Shown here: positions 35,059-44,394 of the stretch, one piece after another
Layout: every line of letters starts with the position of its first letter
How positions within the stretch are numbered: the first letter of the stretch is position 1
NCBI GenBank assembly: GCA_963781665.1
Contig: CAWAGA010000002.1
Coordinates: forward strand, 1,426,001 to 1,490,000
Length of the DNA: 64,000 bases
Direction: 5' to 3'
Origin: JAJYIW01 sp963781665
Lineage (GTDB): Bacteria; Chloroflexota; Anaerolineae; Anaerolineales; Anaerolineaceae
Notes under the pieces: model-generated
Told to the model about the DNA's origin: nothing
The model's database searches: none
Seen by the model: only the letters and a program-made list of their open reading frames with translations
Position numbers and translations under genes: made by a program

Positions 35059-35490
35059 TTATTTCGTTTTTTTAAGCGTCCGGCGCACGGTTTCATATGA
35101 AATCGCATCCACCACCGCTAACTCCACCATCTTTCCGGCCAATAAGCGTAAGGTCCAGTGTTCGTGTCCTTCTGGCACTTGGCTGCATGCTGTAGCAATT
35201 AAGGTGGCTTCGGCCCGACCGTCTAATTTACGCCGCTGCCCGGGCCGTGGATCTTCGTTTAAGGCTTTCTCCATACCGCCTAGCACAAACCGCTTGCGAA
35301 TCCGTTCCACACAAGGACGGCTAACGTTCAGTGCCGCCATAATTTGTGGATCAGACATTCCTTCGTGGGCTTTCAGCAAGATCATTGCCCGTTTCATCTG
35401 CCGCGCCCTGATTTTGCCTTTCCGGGTCATTTCCAGTAGTGACTGGTGTTCTTCATCGTTTAGGTCAATACGATATAGTTTTTTCGGCAT
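35059..35490 (-). CDS. IS630 transposase, helix-turn-helix part
   Basis: 143 residues: paired helix-turn-helix domains (SDPQIMAALNVSRPCVERIRKRF and SYETVRRTLKK). The frame ends CTT AAA AAA ACG AAA TAA. A -1 slip on the A7 run gives AAA AAA AAC GAA ATA AAG and enters the DDE frame. This arrangement is common in IS630 elements. Confidence 0.92.
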   Translation of the reverse strand: MPKKLYRIDLNDEEHQSLLEMTRKGKIRARQMKRAMILLKAHEGMSDPQIMAALNVSRPCVERIRKRFVLGGMEKALNEDPRPGQRRKLDGRAEATLIATACSQVPEGHEHWTLRLLAGKMVELAVVDAISYETVRRTLKKTK

Positions 35491-35573
35491 TTTGCATTTC
35501 TCCTTGCCTTCCTTGGTTGCAAGGAGTGTTCCATCTTATTCTCTATGACTGACTACTAGTAAAATCTTCTCCA

Positions 35574-36764
35574 ATGGGTTTGATTTTTCTGGCATATATC
35601 GCTTTCATCTCCCTTGGTCTGCCTGATGGGCTTTTAGGCGTGGCCTGGCCTTCTATAAAATCAAGCTTTGGCCTGCCCTTAGACGCATTGGGATTACTCC
35701 TGTCCGCTGGGACGGCCGGATACCTGACATCGAGTTTTTTCAACGGAAAGCTCATCACCCGCCTGGGTGTAGGAGGCTTGCTGGCAGCATCCTGTGCATT
35801 AACCGGCGCCAGCCTGGCCGGTTACACCCTGGTGCCGTCCTGGTGGATGATGGTAGCACTGAGCGTTTTTTCCGGTTTCGGCGCGGGCGCCATCGATGCC
35901 GGCCTTAATACCTACGTAGCTGCCAATTTCGGCGAAGGGTTAATGCAGTGGCTGCACGCCAGTTATGGCATTGGTGTGACCCTTGGCCCGGTCATTATGA
36001 CCGCCGGCCTGACGTTTTTCAGCTCATGGCACCTCGGCTATCGAATTGTGAGCGCGGCTCAATTGATCCTGGCGGCTTGTTTCATCGCCACGATAACCCT
36101 ATGGCAGCGTAAACCTAAAGCCGGCGAGCCCCAGAAACAGATACTGACTGATTACAAAACCCCTTTCAGGGAAACGTTGCACCGTCCAAGAGTCTGGATG
36201 AGCATGGCCATGTTCTTCCTATACACCGGCGCCGAAGTCACCCTGGGAGCCTGGACCTATACCCTTTTGACCCAGGCACGTGGAATTGCTCCGGCGACTG
36301 CCGGACTGCTAGCGGGTGGTTATTGGGCTATGTTTACCTTGGGGCGCATCCTGGCCGGATTGTATATCCGTCACAACCGCGGCAGCCAGTTGATCCGCAT
36401 CTGCATTATCGTGGCCCTGGCCGGTGTCGCCCTGCTGTGGTGGAATCCGAATGGTTTCATCAGCCTGCTCGGTGTGATCATTACCGGATTTGCAATCGCC
36501 CCCATCTTCCCAGGCCTGGTCTCGGCTACCGCTGCCCGCGTCGACCCCCAACACGCCGCCAACACGATTGGCATGCAAATCGGAGCAGCCGGCCTCTCGG
36601 GCGCCCTGGTCCCCGGCCTGGCTGGTATCCTCGCCGAGCGTGTCTCTCTCGAATTGATTCCCCCCTACCTGTTTGTTTTGTTTGTTCTACTGCTGGTTCT
36701 CTATCTGCTATCGCTTCACAAGCCAGCCGCAGCTAAACCAATCCAGCATTTTTCCTCAAACTGA
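35574..36764 (+). CDS. MFS transporter
   Basis: 396 residues, about 12 membrane helices. It starts GLIFLAYIAFISLGLPDGLLGVAWPSI, a beginning typical of FucP/sugar-type or small-solute MFS carriers, with RLGVGGLLAASCAL after helix 2 and SGFGAGAIDAGLNTYVA in helix 4. The substrate is unknown. The ATG is only 15 bp from the right end of the IS630 element and no ribosome site precedes it. The native promoter and perhaps the first codons have been displaced by the insertion. Confidence 0.88.
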   Translation: MGLIFLAYIAFISLGLPDGLLGVAWPSIKSSFGLPLDALGLLLSAGTAGYLTSSFFNGKLITRLGVGGLLAASCALTGASLAGYTLVPSWWMMVALSVFSGFGAGAIDAGLNTYVAANFGEGLMQWLHASYGIGVTLGPVIMTAGLTFFSSWHLGYRIVSAAQLILAACFIATITLWQRKPKAGEPQKQILTDYKTPFRETLHRPRVWMSMAMFFLYTGAEVTLGAWTYTLLTQARGIAPATAGLLAGGYWAMFTLGRILAGLYIRHNRGSQLIRICIIVALAGVALLWWNPNGFISLLGVIITGFAIAPIFPGLVSATAARVDPQHAANTIGMQIGAAGLSGALVPGLAGILAERVSLELIPPYLFVLFVLLLVLYLLSLHKPAAAKPIQHFSSN

Positions 36765-36804
36765 AAAAAAAAGATATTGACGCCTTTGTACGATGGGGTA
36801 AAAG

Positions 36805-36858
36805 AAAAAATCGAGAATGGCGGCCTTCGCCACCTCACCATTCTCAACTCTCTTTTTT
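36805..36858. terminator. Bidirectional terminator, MFS / acr3
   Basis: GAGAATGG (36813-36820) pairs with CCATTCTC (36838-36845). An A-run (36805-36810) lies on the left and a T-run (36852-36857) on the right, so both converging genes can terminate here. Confidence 0.85.
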
Positions 36859-36878
36859 CGTTTTTTCAGTAATAATAA

Positions 36879-37958
36879 TCAATCGGAAGATGTTCGCGGC
36901 AATCCGACCGCACTTGCCCGATAATATCTCCGTCCCAGCCACAGAGCGACGTTAACCAATCCAATCATGACCGGAACCTCAACCAACGGTCCAATCACGG
37001 CCGTGAAAGCTTCCCCCGAGTTGATCCCGAAGACTGCCACGGCAACCGCAATCGCCAGTTCGAAATTATTGCTGGCTGCGGTGAATGAAAGGGTCGTGGT
37101 CTTTTTATAATCGGCCCCAATCGCCTTCCCTAACCCAAAGCTTACCAGGAACATGATCACAAAATAGAACAGAAGCGGGACGGCAATCCTTATCACGTCA
37201 AGCGGGATGGTGACAATCAGGTTGCCTTTAAGGCTGAACATTACGATAATGGTGAAGAGAAGGGCAGCCAGGGTGATCGGGCTGATCTTGGGGATAAACT
37301 TCTGGTAATACCAATCCTTGCCCATGACCCGGGTCAAAATGAAGTTCGTGACGAATCCGGCAATGAACGGGATGCCCAAATAGATAAACACACTCCGGGC
37401 GATCTGCCCAATCGTGATGGCGACGATGCTGCCCTGCAACCCGAACCAGGTTGGGACGACGGTGATAAACACATAAGCGTAAATGGAATAAAACAGCACC
37501 TGGAAAATGCTATTAAAAGCAACCAGGCCGGCAGCATATTCGTTGTCGCCTTTAGCCAACTCATTCCAAACGATCACCATTGCAATGCAGCGCGCCAGCC
37601 CAATCATGATCAAGCCGACCATATACTGTGGGTATCCTCGCAGAAAGATAATCGCCAGCAAGAACATCAGGATCGGGCCGACGACCCAGTTCTGGAACAA
37701 CGACAGGCCCAGTATCTTCCAGTTGCGAAAAACATCTCCCAGTTCATCGTAATGCACTTTAGCCAACGGCGGATACATCATCAAAATCAGGCCGATGGCG
37801 ATCGGAATATTCGTGGTCCCGGCCGAAAACTGGTTGATAAAACCTTCGATTCCCGGCAGGAAGAAGCCAAGTCCAACCCCGATAGCCATTGCCAGAAAAA
37901 TCCACAAGGTTAAATAACGATCGAGGAAAGAAAGTTTTTGGGTGACTGACTTTTCCAT
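36879..37958 (-). CDS. acr3: ACR3-type arsenite efflux permease
   Basis: 359 residues, ten membrane helices. It has the ACR3 signatures: GLARCIAMVIVWN with the essential conserved Cys, NWVVGPILMF, and FTAASNNFELAIAVAVAVFG followed by GPLVEVPVMI near the end. It expels arsenite (or antimonite) using the proton gradient. It lies 3 nt after the ArsR-type regulator and is the last gene of a five-gene operon. Confidence 0.96.
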   Translation of the reverse strand: MEKSVTQKLSFLDRYLTLWIFLAMAIGVGLGFFLPGIEGFINQFSAGTTNIPIAIGLILMMYPPLAKVHYDELGDVFRNWKILGLSLFQNWVVGPILMFLLAIIFLRGYPQYMVGLIMIGLARCIAMVIVWNELAKGDNEYAAGLVAFNSIFQVLFYSIYAYVFITVVPTWFGLQGSIVAITIGQIARSVFIYLGIPFIAGFVTNFILTRVMGKDWYYQKFIPKISPITLAALLFTIIVMFSLKGNLIVTIPLDVIRIAVPLLFYFVIMFLVSFGLGKAIGADYKKTTTLSFTAASNNFELAIAVAVAVFGINSGEAFTAVIGPLVEVPVMIGLVNVALWLGRRYYRASAVGLPRTSSD

Positions 37959-37961
37959 TTT

Positions 37962-38393
37962 TTAGTCTCCAAAAGAAATCAGTTTTTGAGAGCCGCTGTT
38001 GAGCTTCTGACAGGATAAGACCGGATCTTGATTGGGATTGCAGTACGGACAAGGGCATGCCATAACCGGTTTATGCGATAGCTCTGCCAGGACCACAGGG
38101 TCGACGCCCGTAAGGGCTGCGACCCTGGCTATCGTGTCGAATAATTCCGGAACTGCCAGCCTGTAAAATATATTGCGCCCGGTGCGTTCGGCGGAAACTA
38201 CGCCGGTATCGCGCAAGATTTTTAGATGTTGGGAAATGGTCGCCTGGCGGATTCCCAGGACTGCCTCTATGTGGCAGACACAGGCATCACCTTGCCCGAT
38301 GACCAACAGGATGCGCATCCGGTTCGGTTGTCCGAGGAGATGAAAAACTTCAGCTAAAGTGGAAATCCTGTCGTCTGTTATATTCGTATCCAC
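37962..38393 (-). CDS. arsR: ArsR-family metalloregulator
   Basis: 143 residues from a GTG at 38393. The longer frame to 38510 overlaps the upstream gene and has no better start. It has a winged helix with the recognition region IRQATISQHLKILRDTGVVSAERTGRNIFYRL and a Cys pair in DACVCHIEAVL at the position of the ArsR As(III) site. A Cys-rich tail (MACPCPYCNPN) may add ligands. It is expected to repress its own operon and release on arsenite binding. Confidence 0.9.
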   Translation of the reverse strand: MDTNITDDRISTLAEVFHLLGQPNRMRILLVIGQGDACVCHIEAVLGIRQATISQHLKILRDTGVVSAERTGRNIFYRLAVPELFDTIARVAALTGVDPVVLAELSHKPVMACPCPYCNPNQDPVLSCQKLNSGSQKLISFGD

Positions 38394-38399
38394 GAATAT
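38380..38399 (-). promoter_or_regulatory. Inverted repeat at the arsR start, candidate operator
   Basis: ATATTCGT (38380-38387) and ACGAATAT (38392-38399) form a perfect 8-bp inverted repeat with a 4-base spacer that includes the GTG start. Size and A/T content suit an ArsR-family site. It could also affect translation of arsR. Confidence 0.5.
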
Positions 38400-38400
38400 A

Positions 38401-38847
38401 TTATACTTTAGACCGCTTCTCGTACCAACCCGTTTTCGTGACCTGATGAATATCAAATTCAGGCAAATAGGGTTTGATATCCAAAAGAGGTGTGCCATCC
38501 AGCATATCAACCCCCTGGATTTCCAAATGGTTTTTATTTCTGGAGATTATCCTCACCACGGATAAACCCAAGGGGTTAGGCCGGTTCGGATATCTTGTAA
38601 CAAACAAACCGTGCTCTTTATCGTCAAGGAAAGGTTTTACCTTGAGCTTTACAGCGCCCTGAAGGCGGTGGAACACGTAAATCAGAATGATATGAGATAA
38701 ATCCTCGATCCCTTCTAATCCTTCAAGGTACTCAGGAAAAACTTCGACGGTTCCGCGCTCGTCTGAACGAATGGATTGGATCGGCATATCATCCGTTGTC
38801 TGAAAAGGTGTGTGTATGATGCCGATAGAGGTAAATGTGATCACCAT
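38401..38847 (-). CDS. trmO: TrmO/TsaA-family tRNA methyltransferase
   Basis: 148 residues of the TsaA-like (UPF0066) family. Features are SIGIIHTPFQTTDDMPIQ at the start, the DLSHIILIYVFHR segment, and the hallmark TRYPNRPNPLGLSVVRI followed by VDMLDGTPLLDIKPYLPEFD. The characterised member, E. coli TrmO, methylates t6A37 in tRNA-Thr(GGU) with SAM. TsaA-like paralogues near metal genes could have another substrate. Placement inside an arsenic-efflux operon is unexplained. Confidence 0.88.
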   Translation of the reverse strand: MVITFTSIGIIHTPFQTTDDMPIQSIRSDERGTVEVFPEYLEGLEGIEDLSHIILIYVFHRLQGAVKLKVKPFLDDKEHGLFVTRYPNRPNPLGLSVVRIISRNKNHLEIQGVDMLDGTPLLDIKPYLPEFDIHQVTKTGWYEKRSKV

Positions 38848-38849
38848 TC

Positions 38850-40580
38850 TTAAGCGTAACCTTTAAGAACCAGGAACCTGATCAGGAGCCAACCCAGGGT
38901 TATCGCCACGGTAATCACCATCGCCGGCAGTCCTCGCCGCATAAATCTGGCATAGGTAATTGGATAACCAGCCCGTTTGGAAATCCCGGCAGTCACCATG
39001 TTTGCCGAAGCGCCAATCAACGAACCATTCCCGCCCATGGCAGCCCCAACCGCAAGGCAAAAGAATAACACTTTGCTGTTTGCGCCTGGCACCGTCACCG
39101 TAAGGTAACTGATGATCGGCAGCATGGCAGCTGCAAACGGGATGTTCGGAATAATCATCGACATCCCAGCGCTGAACCAGGTTACAACCAGCATGGTTAC
39201 CAATATGTTTCCCCCTACCACGTTTCCAATGGCATCGGCGATAATACTGATCAATCCCACTTCCTGAATGGCGCCCACGACAATGAACAACCCGATAAAG
39301 AACAGCAAAGTGGTCCAGTCTACGGCTTCAATCATCTCTTCAATATCAGGTTTTATCCACACCAACAGGACGGTTGCGCCCATTAAGGCCGTTACAGCCG
39401 GTTGGATGTTCAGGGAACCTCCCAAAATAAACAGGGTAAACATCCCTACACCGACGACACCAGCTTTCACAAGGTGACCGGGTTGGGTAATCTTCGCTCT
39501 TTCTTCCAGCTTTTGAATCAATAAATCTGAGGAGACGCCTTCGCCGACCTCTTTGATCTCACGGCGGTAAATGATCTCTGAATAGACCACCAAACCGACA
39601 TAAGCCAGCAGGACCCCCGGCGTCAGGTTAACCAAAAACGATGTAAACGTGATCCTGGCATAAGAACCAATCAAGATATTGGTGGGCGTTCCGACCAAGG
39701 TACTGATACCGATCACATTCGACGTGAGCACCTCGGGGATCAATAATCCCAATGGGTTGGCTCCCATCGCCAGGGCAATTTCGATCGAAATTGGGGTCAT
39801 CAGCAGCATGGTGGTAACGTTATCCAAAAAAGCAGACGCGACCCCGGTCACCAGCATTAAGATGGGCAACAGCAGCCACAACCGGCCTCTGGATATTTTA
39901 TAAGCCGTGAAAGCAACCCATTGAAATATGCCTGTCCCTTCGACCACGGCAATAAATGTCATCATACCCATGACAAGGAAGATGACATTCCAGTCAACAT
40001 ATTTCAGCGCGCTGGCGAAATTGAAGATATAGAGCCCTTTTATGAAGATACTGCCGATATAGGTCGATAAAAAAATCAAGGTAGCGCCCAGAAGGGCAGC
40101 CAGGGTATTATGAAGGATGCGTAACCCGATCGCCAGCAGCATACCCACAAAAATCACCATAGCGACCCAGAAGGAGATATTGATCTGGCGTTTTAAGGTC
40201 GTTTGCGGCAGGATTAATGCCTGCCCATTCTGCAAATGTTCGATCGTGCTCGAATCCAAATTGATGGTTACCGTTTTAAAATGCACTCGATCGATTGTGA
40301 TTTCAATCCCTGTAGGTAAATTCTTCGGCACAGACAGGTCGAACCATCCATCGGTTTGGGTCAATGTTTGCGAAAGAGCCTGGCTGTCGTTGGCATTAAT
40401 CGCGATCAGGCTGACCTGAGCGCCTTCAACGGCCTGACCTTGCGCATCGATAACCTCCCCGGTTATGACGTGAGACACCGGCGTTGTTTGCGCTTTACTT
40501 TGTTCCTGGGGAACAATCAGATTAAAGCCGGCAAAGAGTAATATGACCCCCAGGGCTACTAATCGCCAGATCCGGGTCAT
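38850..40580 (-). CDS. ArsB/NhaD-superfamily transporter with N-terminal beta-sandwich domain
   Basis: 576 residues. A signal-type helix (1-30) precedes a carboxypeptidase-regulatory-like domain (about residues 38-125: HVITGEVIDAQGQAVEGAQVSLIAIN ... TDGWFDLSVP), which should lie outside the membrane. About 11 membrane helices follow with SLC13/ArsB/NhaD features (FLDNVTTMLLMTPI, GTPTNILIGSYA, GAAMGGNGSLIGASANMV). These transporters move arsenite or exchange sodium and protons. The fusion of an extracellular domain to this transporter is unusual. The start overlaps the USP stop by 4 nt. Confidence 0.9.
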   Translation of the reverse strand: MTRIWRLVALGVILLFAGFNLIVPQEQSKAQTTPVSHVITGEVIDAQGQAVEGAQVSLIAINANDSQALSQTLTQTDGWFDLSVPKNLPTGIEITIDRVHFKTVTINLDSSTIEHLQNGQALILPQTTLKRQINISFWVAMVIFVGMLLAIGLRILHNTLAALLGATLIFLSTYIGSIFIKGLYIFNFASALKYVDWNVIFLVMGMMTFIAVVEGTGIFQWVAFTAYKISRGRLWLLLPILMLVTGVASAFLDNVTTMLLMTPISIEIALAMGANPLGLLIPEVLTSNVIGISTLVGTPTNILIGSYARITFTSFLVNLTPGVLLAYVGLVVYSEIIYRREIKEVGEGVSSDLLIQKLEERAKITQPGHLVKAGVVGVGMFTLFILGGSLNIQPAVTALMGATVLLVWIKPDIEEMIEAVDWTTLLFFIGLFIVVGAIQEVGLISIIADAIGNVVGGNILVTMLVVTWFSAGMSMIIPNIPFAAAMLPIISYLTVTVPGANSKVLFFCLAVGAAMGGNGSLIGASANMVTAGISKRAGYPITYARFMRRGLPAMVITVAITLGWLLIRFLVLKGYA

Positions 40581-41017
40581 GATCCCTCGTCGGGGAAGAC
40601 CACCTTAGCTCCAGTGTCTTTTTCTATTCGATCGATAAACTTGGCGAGTTTCGAGCCCGTAAAGATACTTGCTTCCATCTCCTTCATCGGCCGCCCCAGC
40701 ACCAGGTAATCTGCGTTGATCTCGTGGCAGAGTCCAGCAATTTCGTGCTCAACATCCCCCTGGCGGATTCTGGCTTCAGCATTTACCCCTTTGCTGGTTG
40801 CATTCGATTGGGCTGTCAACAAGATGAACTCCCCCATCTTATGCATTTCTTCTGAAACGACGCTGTGGCGACTGCTGCTGGCCTGGCCCAAGAACTCCAG
40901 GTTGACCACGTAAAGGAAATACAGCTGTAACCCGGTTTCCTTTGAAAATGATATGGCTTTTTCTATCGTTGGTTGGCTGTCGGGTCCTCCACGGACCGCG
41001 CATGCGATTCCACTCAT
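40577..41017 (-). CDS. Universal stress protein (UspA family)
   Basis: 146 residues from the ATG at 41017, preceded by GGAGG; the frame opens further upstream but without ribosome site or homology. It has a UspA fold: GIACAVRGGPDSQPTIEKAISFSKETGLQLYFLYVVN, then DVEHEIAGLCHEINADYLVLGRP. The usual ATP-binding G-x2-G-x9-G(S/T) is weak. It is first in the USP-transporter-trmO-arsR-acr3 run and may link stress sensing to the transporter. Confidence 0.85.
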   Translation of the reverse strand: MSGIACAVRGGPDSQPTIEKAISFSKETGLQLYFLYVVNLEFLGQASSSRHSVVSEEMHKMGEFILLTAQSNATSKGVNAEARIRQGDVEHEIAGLCHEINADYLVLGRPMKEMEASIFTGSKLAKFIDRIEKDTGAKVVFPDEGS

Positions 41018-41155
41018 TTTTTCCTCCTTTTCTCTCCCCATCTCCCCAACTAGGGAAGGACAATTGGCCGGAAATGATAATAGGATGGCATTTATCCCAT
41101 AAAATATTATAGTACATATCGTTCCGGGATTACCATTAAAAATACTAGGCAGGCT

Positions 41156-43641
41156 ATGAATCAGCAAAAACCCACCATTTTCGTTGTGCCCCATTCCCAT
41201 ATTGATGTCGAGTGGTATTGGACGGTAACCACATCATTGGAGTGGTCAGGTGATATTTTTAGGCGAGTGTTGGCCCTTTTAAAGACTGATGCAGACTACT
41301 GCTTTACCCAAGACCAAATTTTTCTTCTCAAACACTTCTGGGATAGCCTGGATAAACCCGAGCAAACATTCTTCCACCGAATGGTTTCAACCGGTCGCCT
41401 GGAATTAGCAGGTGGCATGTACGTCCAACCCGAGCTGGCCGAGCCCGCCGGTGAATGTCTGATCCGCCAAATTCTGGTCGGGCAGGCCTGGCTGCAGACG
41501 ACCTTTGGTCTGCTGAGCCGCTGTGGCTGGTTTATCGACTCCTTCGAACAAATTCCCCAGCTGCCGCAAATTCTGGCTAAGTCCGGTTTTAATTCCGTGG
41601 TGTTTTTTCGGGATATTCCCCCGCAAGGTCTGAATCAAAGCATGCCGGCCGATTTCATCTGGCAATCTCCCGACGGCACCCGCCTCCGCGCTCATTGGAT
41701 GCCAGGTGGTTACAGCCACAATGCTGCCCAGACCCGATTATTGATGGAACATACCCGCAGTCGAAGCGTTTTTTTTCCCTTTGGCAGCGATGTCTATCGA
41801 CCAGAGAAGGGCACCTCAGCGATCCGCCAGGAAGTCGGCAATTTGCTTGAAAGCCTGGATATCGAACATGGCGAGATCGACATCACGACCGCCAGCCGCT
41901 TCTTCAATGCGACTGCTGTAGAAGGAGGCAATTTCCCGGTGCTGGATTGGGACTTTAACCCACCCTACTTCGGGCAAGACCTGCGAGGCACGTACGATAA
42001 CCGCATCGAACAGAAGAAACTTAACCGGTCGGCCGAACAAGCCCTGTTGAACGCCGAAAAGCTGGCTGCCCTAGCTTACCTTAACGACCGGTCATATCCA
42101 AAGCAAGCCCTGGACGCCCTTTGGGAAAAGCTTCTTTTTTCCCAAATTCACGACACGATGGGCGGCAGCTCATCTGATTCGGTCTTTCTGGCAGCAATGG
42201 AACGTCTCGCCACAGTCCTGGACCAATCAAACAGGTTGTCCGGAGAAAACCTGGCTTTGATCGCACCTGTCACAAGAGGTATGGGTGATAGCATCCTGGT
42301 CTTTAACACCCAATCCTTTACCCGCAGCGAGCTTTGCCGCCTGAGCCTGGGTGATTTACCTCATGGATGTGCCGCTATTAGCTATCCAGCAGGCCAGATA
42401 GTGCCAGCCCGGCTGGCGAACGACTCTCTCGGACCACAATTAGAGTTCGTCGCCGTGGACGTTCCCCCCCTCGGCTATCGCTGCTACCGGGTTTTACCGG
42501 GGCAGGCAGTGCCTGCTCAAACTAACCTGGTGTCAAGCGAAAATTCAATCCAAAACGAATTCTTCAAGGTGGAATGGGACCGGGTAACTGCCGATATCAC
42601 CCATATTTGGGATAAGCGCAGCCAGCGCGAGTTATTATCGGGGTGCGGCAACGTGGTGGTTGCCATGAATGAAACTGACCCGGAGATGGAAGGCAGTATC
42701 CATCTATCTGGCCAACAAGCTAGTTCGGCCGGATTCCGGGCCGCGCAAATCGAAATTAGCAAAGATGCAATATCCCTGCGGGTGAAAGCGATTGGTCCCT
42801 TTCAAGATTGCACCCTTATTCGTGAAACCATCCTCTATAATTTCTTCGATCGCATTGACTTTATCACTACCATTGAAAACTTCCACGGAGGAGATGTTCT
42901 TATCAATGTTGTTTTCCCGTTGGAACTGGATTGGCAAAATGCAGAACGGGTATACGAAACCGCTTTTGCTGCAACCCCTCGCCCTGAAGGCCATTTTGCC
43001 GCCCAGACCTGGGTCGATTGCTCAGACGGTGTCCACGGCGTCGCGTTGTTCAATTATGGCACGCCTGGGTACTGGATCCGGAATGGCTGTATGGAATTGT
43101 CCCTATTAAGGTCCTTTGCCAACACCACCCATTACCAGAAATATGGCTTGCTCCAAGGTGTTCCCGGGTACGAAAGCTCAACCCAAACTGAACTGGCCCG
43201 TGAGCATGGCGATCACACTTACCGTTACACACTTTACCCTCACGACAAGGATTGGCAGGATGCCCACCTGTTCGAGATGGGCCTGAGTATGAATTGCCCG
43301 CTTGTTGTTGCCGCCCCTTTAGATTTACTGCCAGAGACTGGCGAAACCATGAGTTACCTGTCAGCCGGCCCGGGGTTTTTACTTTCGGCAATTAAGATGG
43401 CCGAAGATGGATTTGGCCTGGTCGTGCGGGATTCGAGACGACCGGTAAGCACCACCCGGTGATCTTGACCGTGCCACCGCAGGTTAAGAGGGTCTTCAAA
43501 ACCAGCTTGCTTGAAGATAAGCCAGAGGCGCTGCAGTTAAAAGATGATAAATCTCTCTTTTTTGCCGCCCCACACGAAATCATTACCCTCTGGTTGGAAT
43601 ATTTTCCCGAGGAGGGATTTGGTTCTCAACCGGCACATTGA
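41156..43641 (+). pseudogene. GH38 alpha-mannosidase family glycoside hydrolase, late frameshift
   Basis: The first frame (41156-43462) gives 768 residues: catalytic domain with the zinc-site motif VPHSHIDVEWYW, nucleophile Asp in CGWFIDSFEQIPQ, a central three-helix domain (FSQIHDTMGGSSSDSVF) and beta-rich C-terminal domains. It ends abruptly after GLVVRDSRR. In another frame the family C-terminus continues as FETTGKHHPVILTVPPQVKRV to a stop at 43641. A single missing base near 43430 explains this. Most of the enzyme is intact. Known role: cleavage of alpha-mannosides. No secretion signal, so probably cytoplasmic. Confidence 0.88.
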
Positions 43642-44023
43642 ACAATTCGAAAGGGAGGATAACGGCTGCGGGCAATTTCCACCATCTGACACCTTTCCGA
43701 TCTAATTCAGTAAAGATCATCACTGCCGAGATCGTTACTATGGCTGTACCCAACCAAAAGATGATCTCTTCCAACAGCAGTGAGCCGCCAAATAAGTAGA
43801 TTCCGGACACGTATTCGGGATTGAAACCGCCCCAATGATGCGCCACTGCAAATGCATCTAATGGCAGCGCATAGGCCGACACCAGCGCGCTGCCCAAAAA
43901 AATTCGCCAGCGGCGCGCCCATAAAAAGCGGAAATGGAAAGCCCATAAGACGAAAAACACTCCACCGATAATGCAGGCCTCCATCACCAGGTAAGCCAGT
44001 TGGTGCACCAGTTTAACGGTCAT
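43583..44023 (-). CDS. crtYd: Lycopene cyclase domain protein (CrtYd-like)
   Basis: 146 residues from the ATG at 44023, which overlaps the upstream gene's TGA. Four membrane helices with PLDAFAVAHHWGGFNPEYVSGI followed by FGGSLLLEEIIFWL, the lycopene cyclase-domain repeat. With the upstream gene it forms a heterodimeric membrane cyclase that makes beta-ring carotenoids. The 3' end overlaps the restored GH38 frame by about 60 bp on the other strand. Confidence 0.88.
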   Translation of the reverse strand: MTVKLVHQLAYLVMEACIIGGVFFVLWAFHFRFLWARRWRIFLGSALVSAYALPLDAFAVAHHWGGFNPEYVSGIYLFGGSLLLEEIIFWLGTAIVTISAVMIFTELDRKGVRWWKLPAAVILPFELFNVPVENQIPPRENIPTRG

Positions 44024-44319
44024 GTCGTCTTCTTCTCTGAAAGCCATAACGCGATCGTGCCGACCAGAAGGCCATCGACCGCGTAGAAAGCCAACTCTTC
44101 GATCGGAATGTTGAGTATCCGCAATCCCAGGATTGCAGACGGGGAATAAAACCAGACCCGGCCAACGGATAGCACTTCCCAGGGGATGCTCACCATGACG
44201 ATCAGGATGACGATCGCTGCCAGGCTGCCTTTGTAACGGCGAATGAGGCGCGGTTTAAAAATCCACAACAGCGATAATGGGACCAATCCAAAAACCAATA
44301 AAATCAGTGAATAGATCAT
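44020..44319 (-). CDS. crtYc: Lycopene cyclase domain protein (CrtYc-like)
   Basis: 99 residues, three membrane helices: LILLVFGLVPLSLLWIFKP, then SIPWEVLSVGRVWFYSPSAILG and the conserved IPIEELAFYAVDGLL. It matches the short first subunit of actinobacterial-type CrtYc/CrtYd cyclases. No other carotenoid gene is nearby, so lycopene synthesis must be encoded elsewhere. Confidence 0.87.
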   Translation of the reverse strand: MIYSLILLVFGLVPLSLLWIFKPRLIRRYKGSLAAIVILIVMVSIPWEVLSVGRVWFYSPSAILGLRILNIPIEELAFYAVDGLLVGTIALWLSEKKTT

Positions 44320-44394
44320 ATTTCCCGCCTATTCAAATATACCTGATTTTAGAGGAAATCAGCCGGTGTTCGTTTTGATTAACATTCGATTTAT

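Larger units (their letters stand above)
34366..35558 (-). mobile_element. IS630-family insertion sequence with TA target duplication
   Basis: Terminal inverted repeats GTAGTCAGTCAT (34368-34379) and its complement (35545-35556) are flanked by TA on both sides (34366-34367, 35557-35558), the target duplication of IS630/Tc1-type elements. Similarity between ends extends imperfectly about 15 bases further in. It contains two transposase frames joined through a run of seven A on the coding strand. The element is about 1.19 kb and looks intact. Confidence 0.93.

Noticed and set aside
34508..35548. 346-residue plus-strand frame across the IS630 element
   Set aside because: It is antisense to both transposase frames and includes the terminal repeat. 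No homology seen.
43459..43641. Separate 60-residue gene after GH38
   Set aside because: It starts at a GTG inside family-conserved sequence and is the displaced C-terminus of the GH38 protein.
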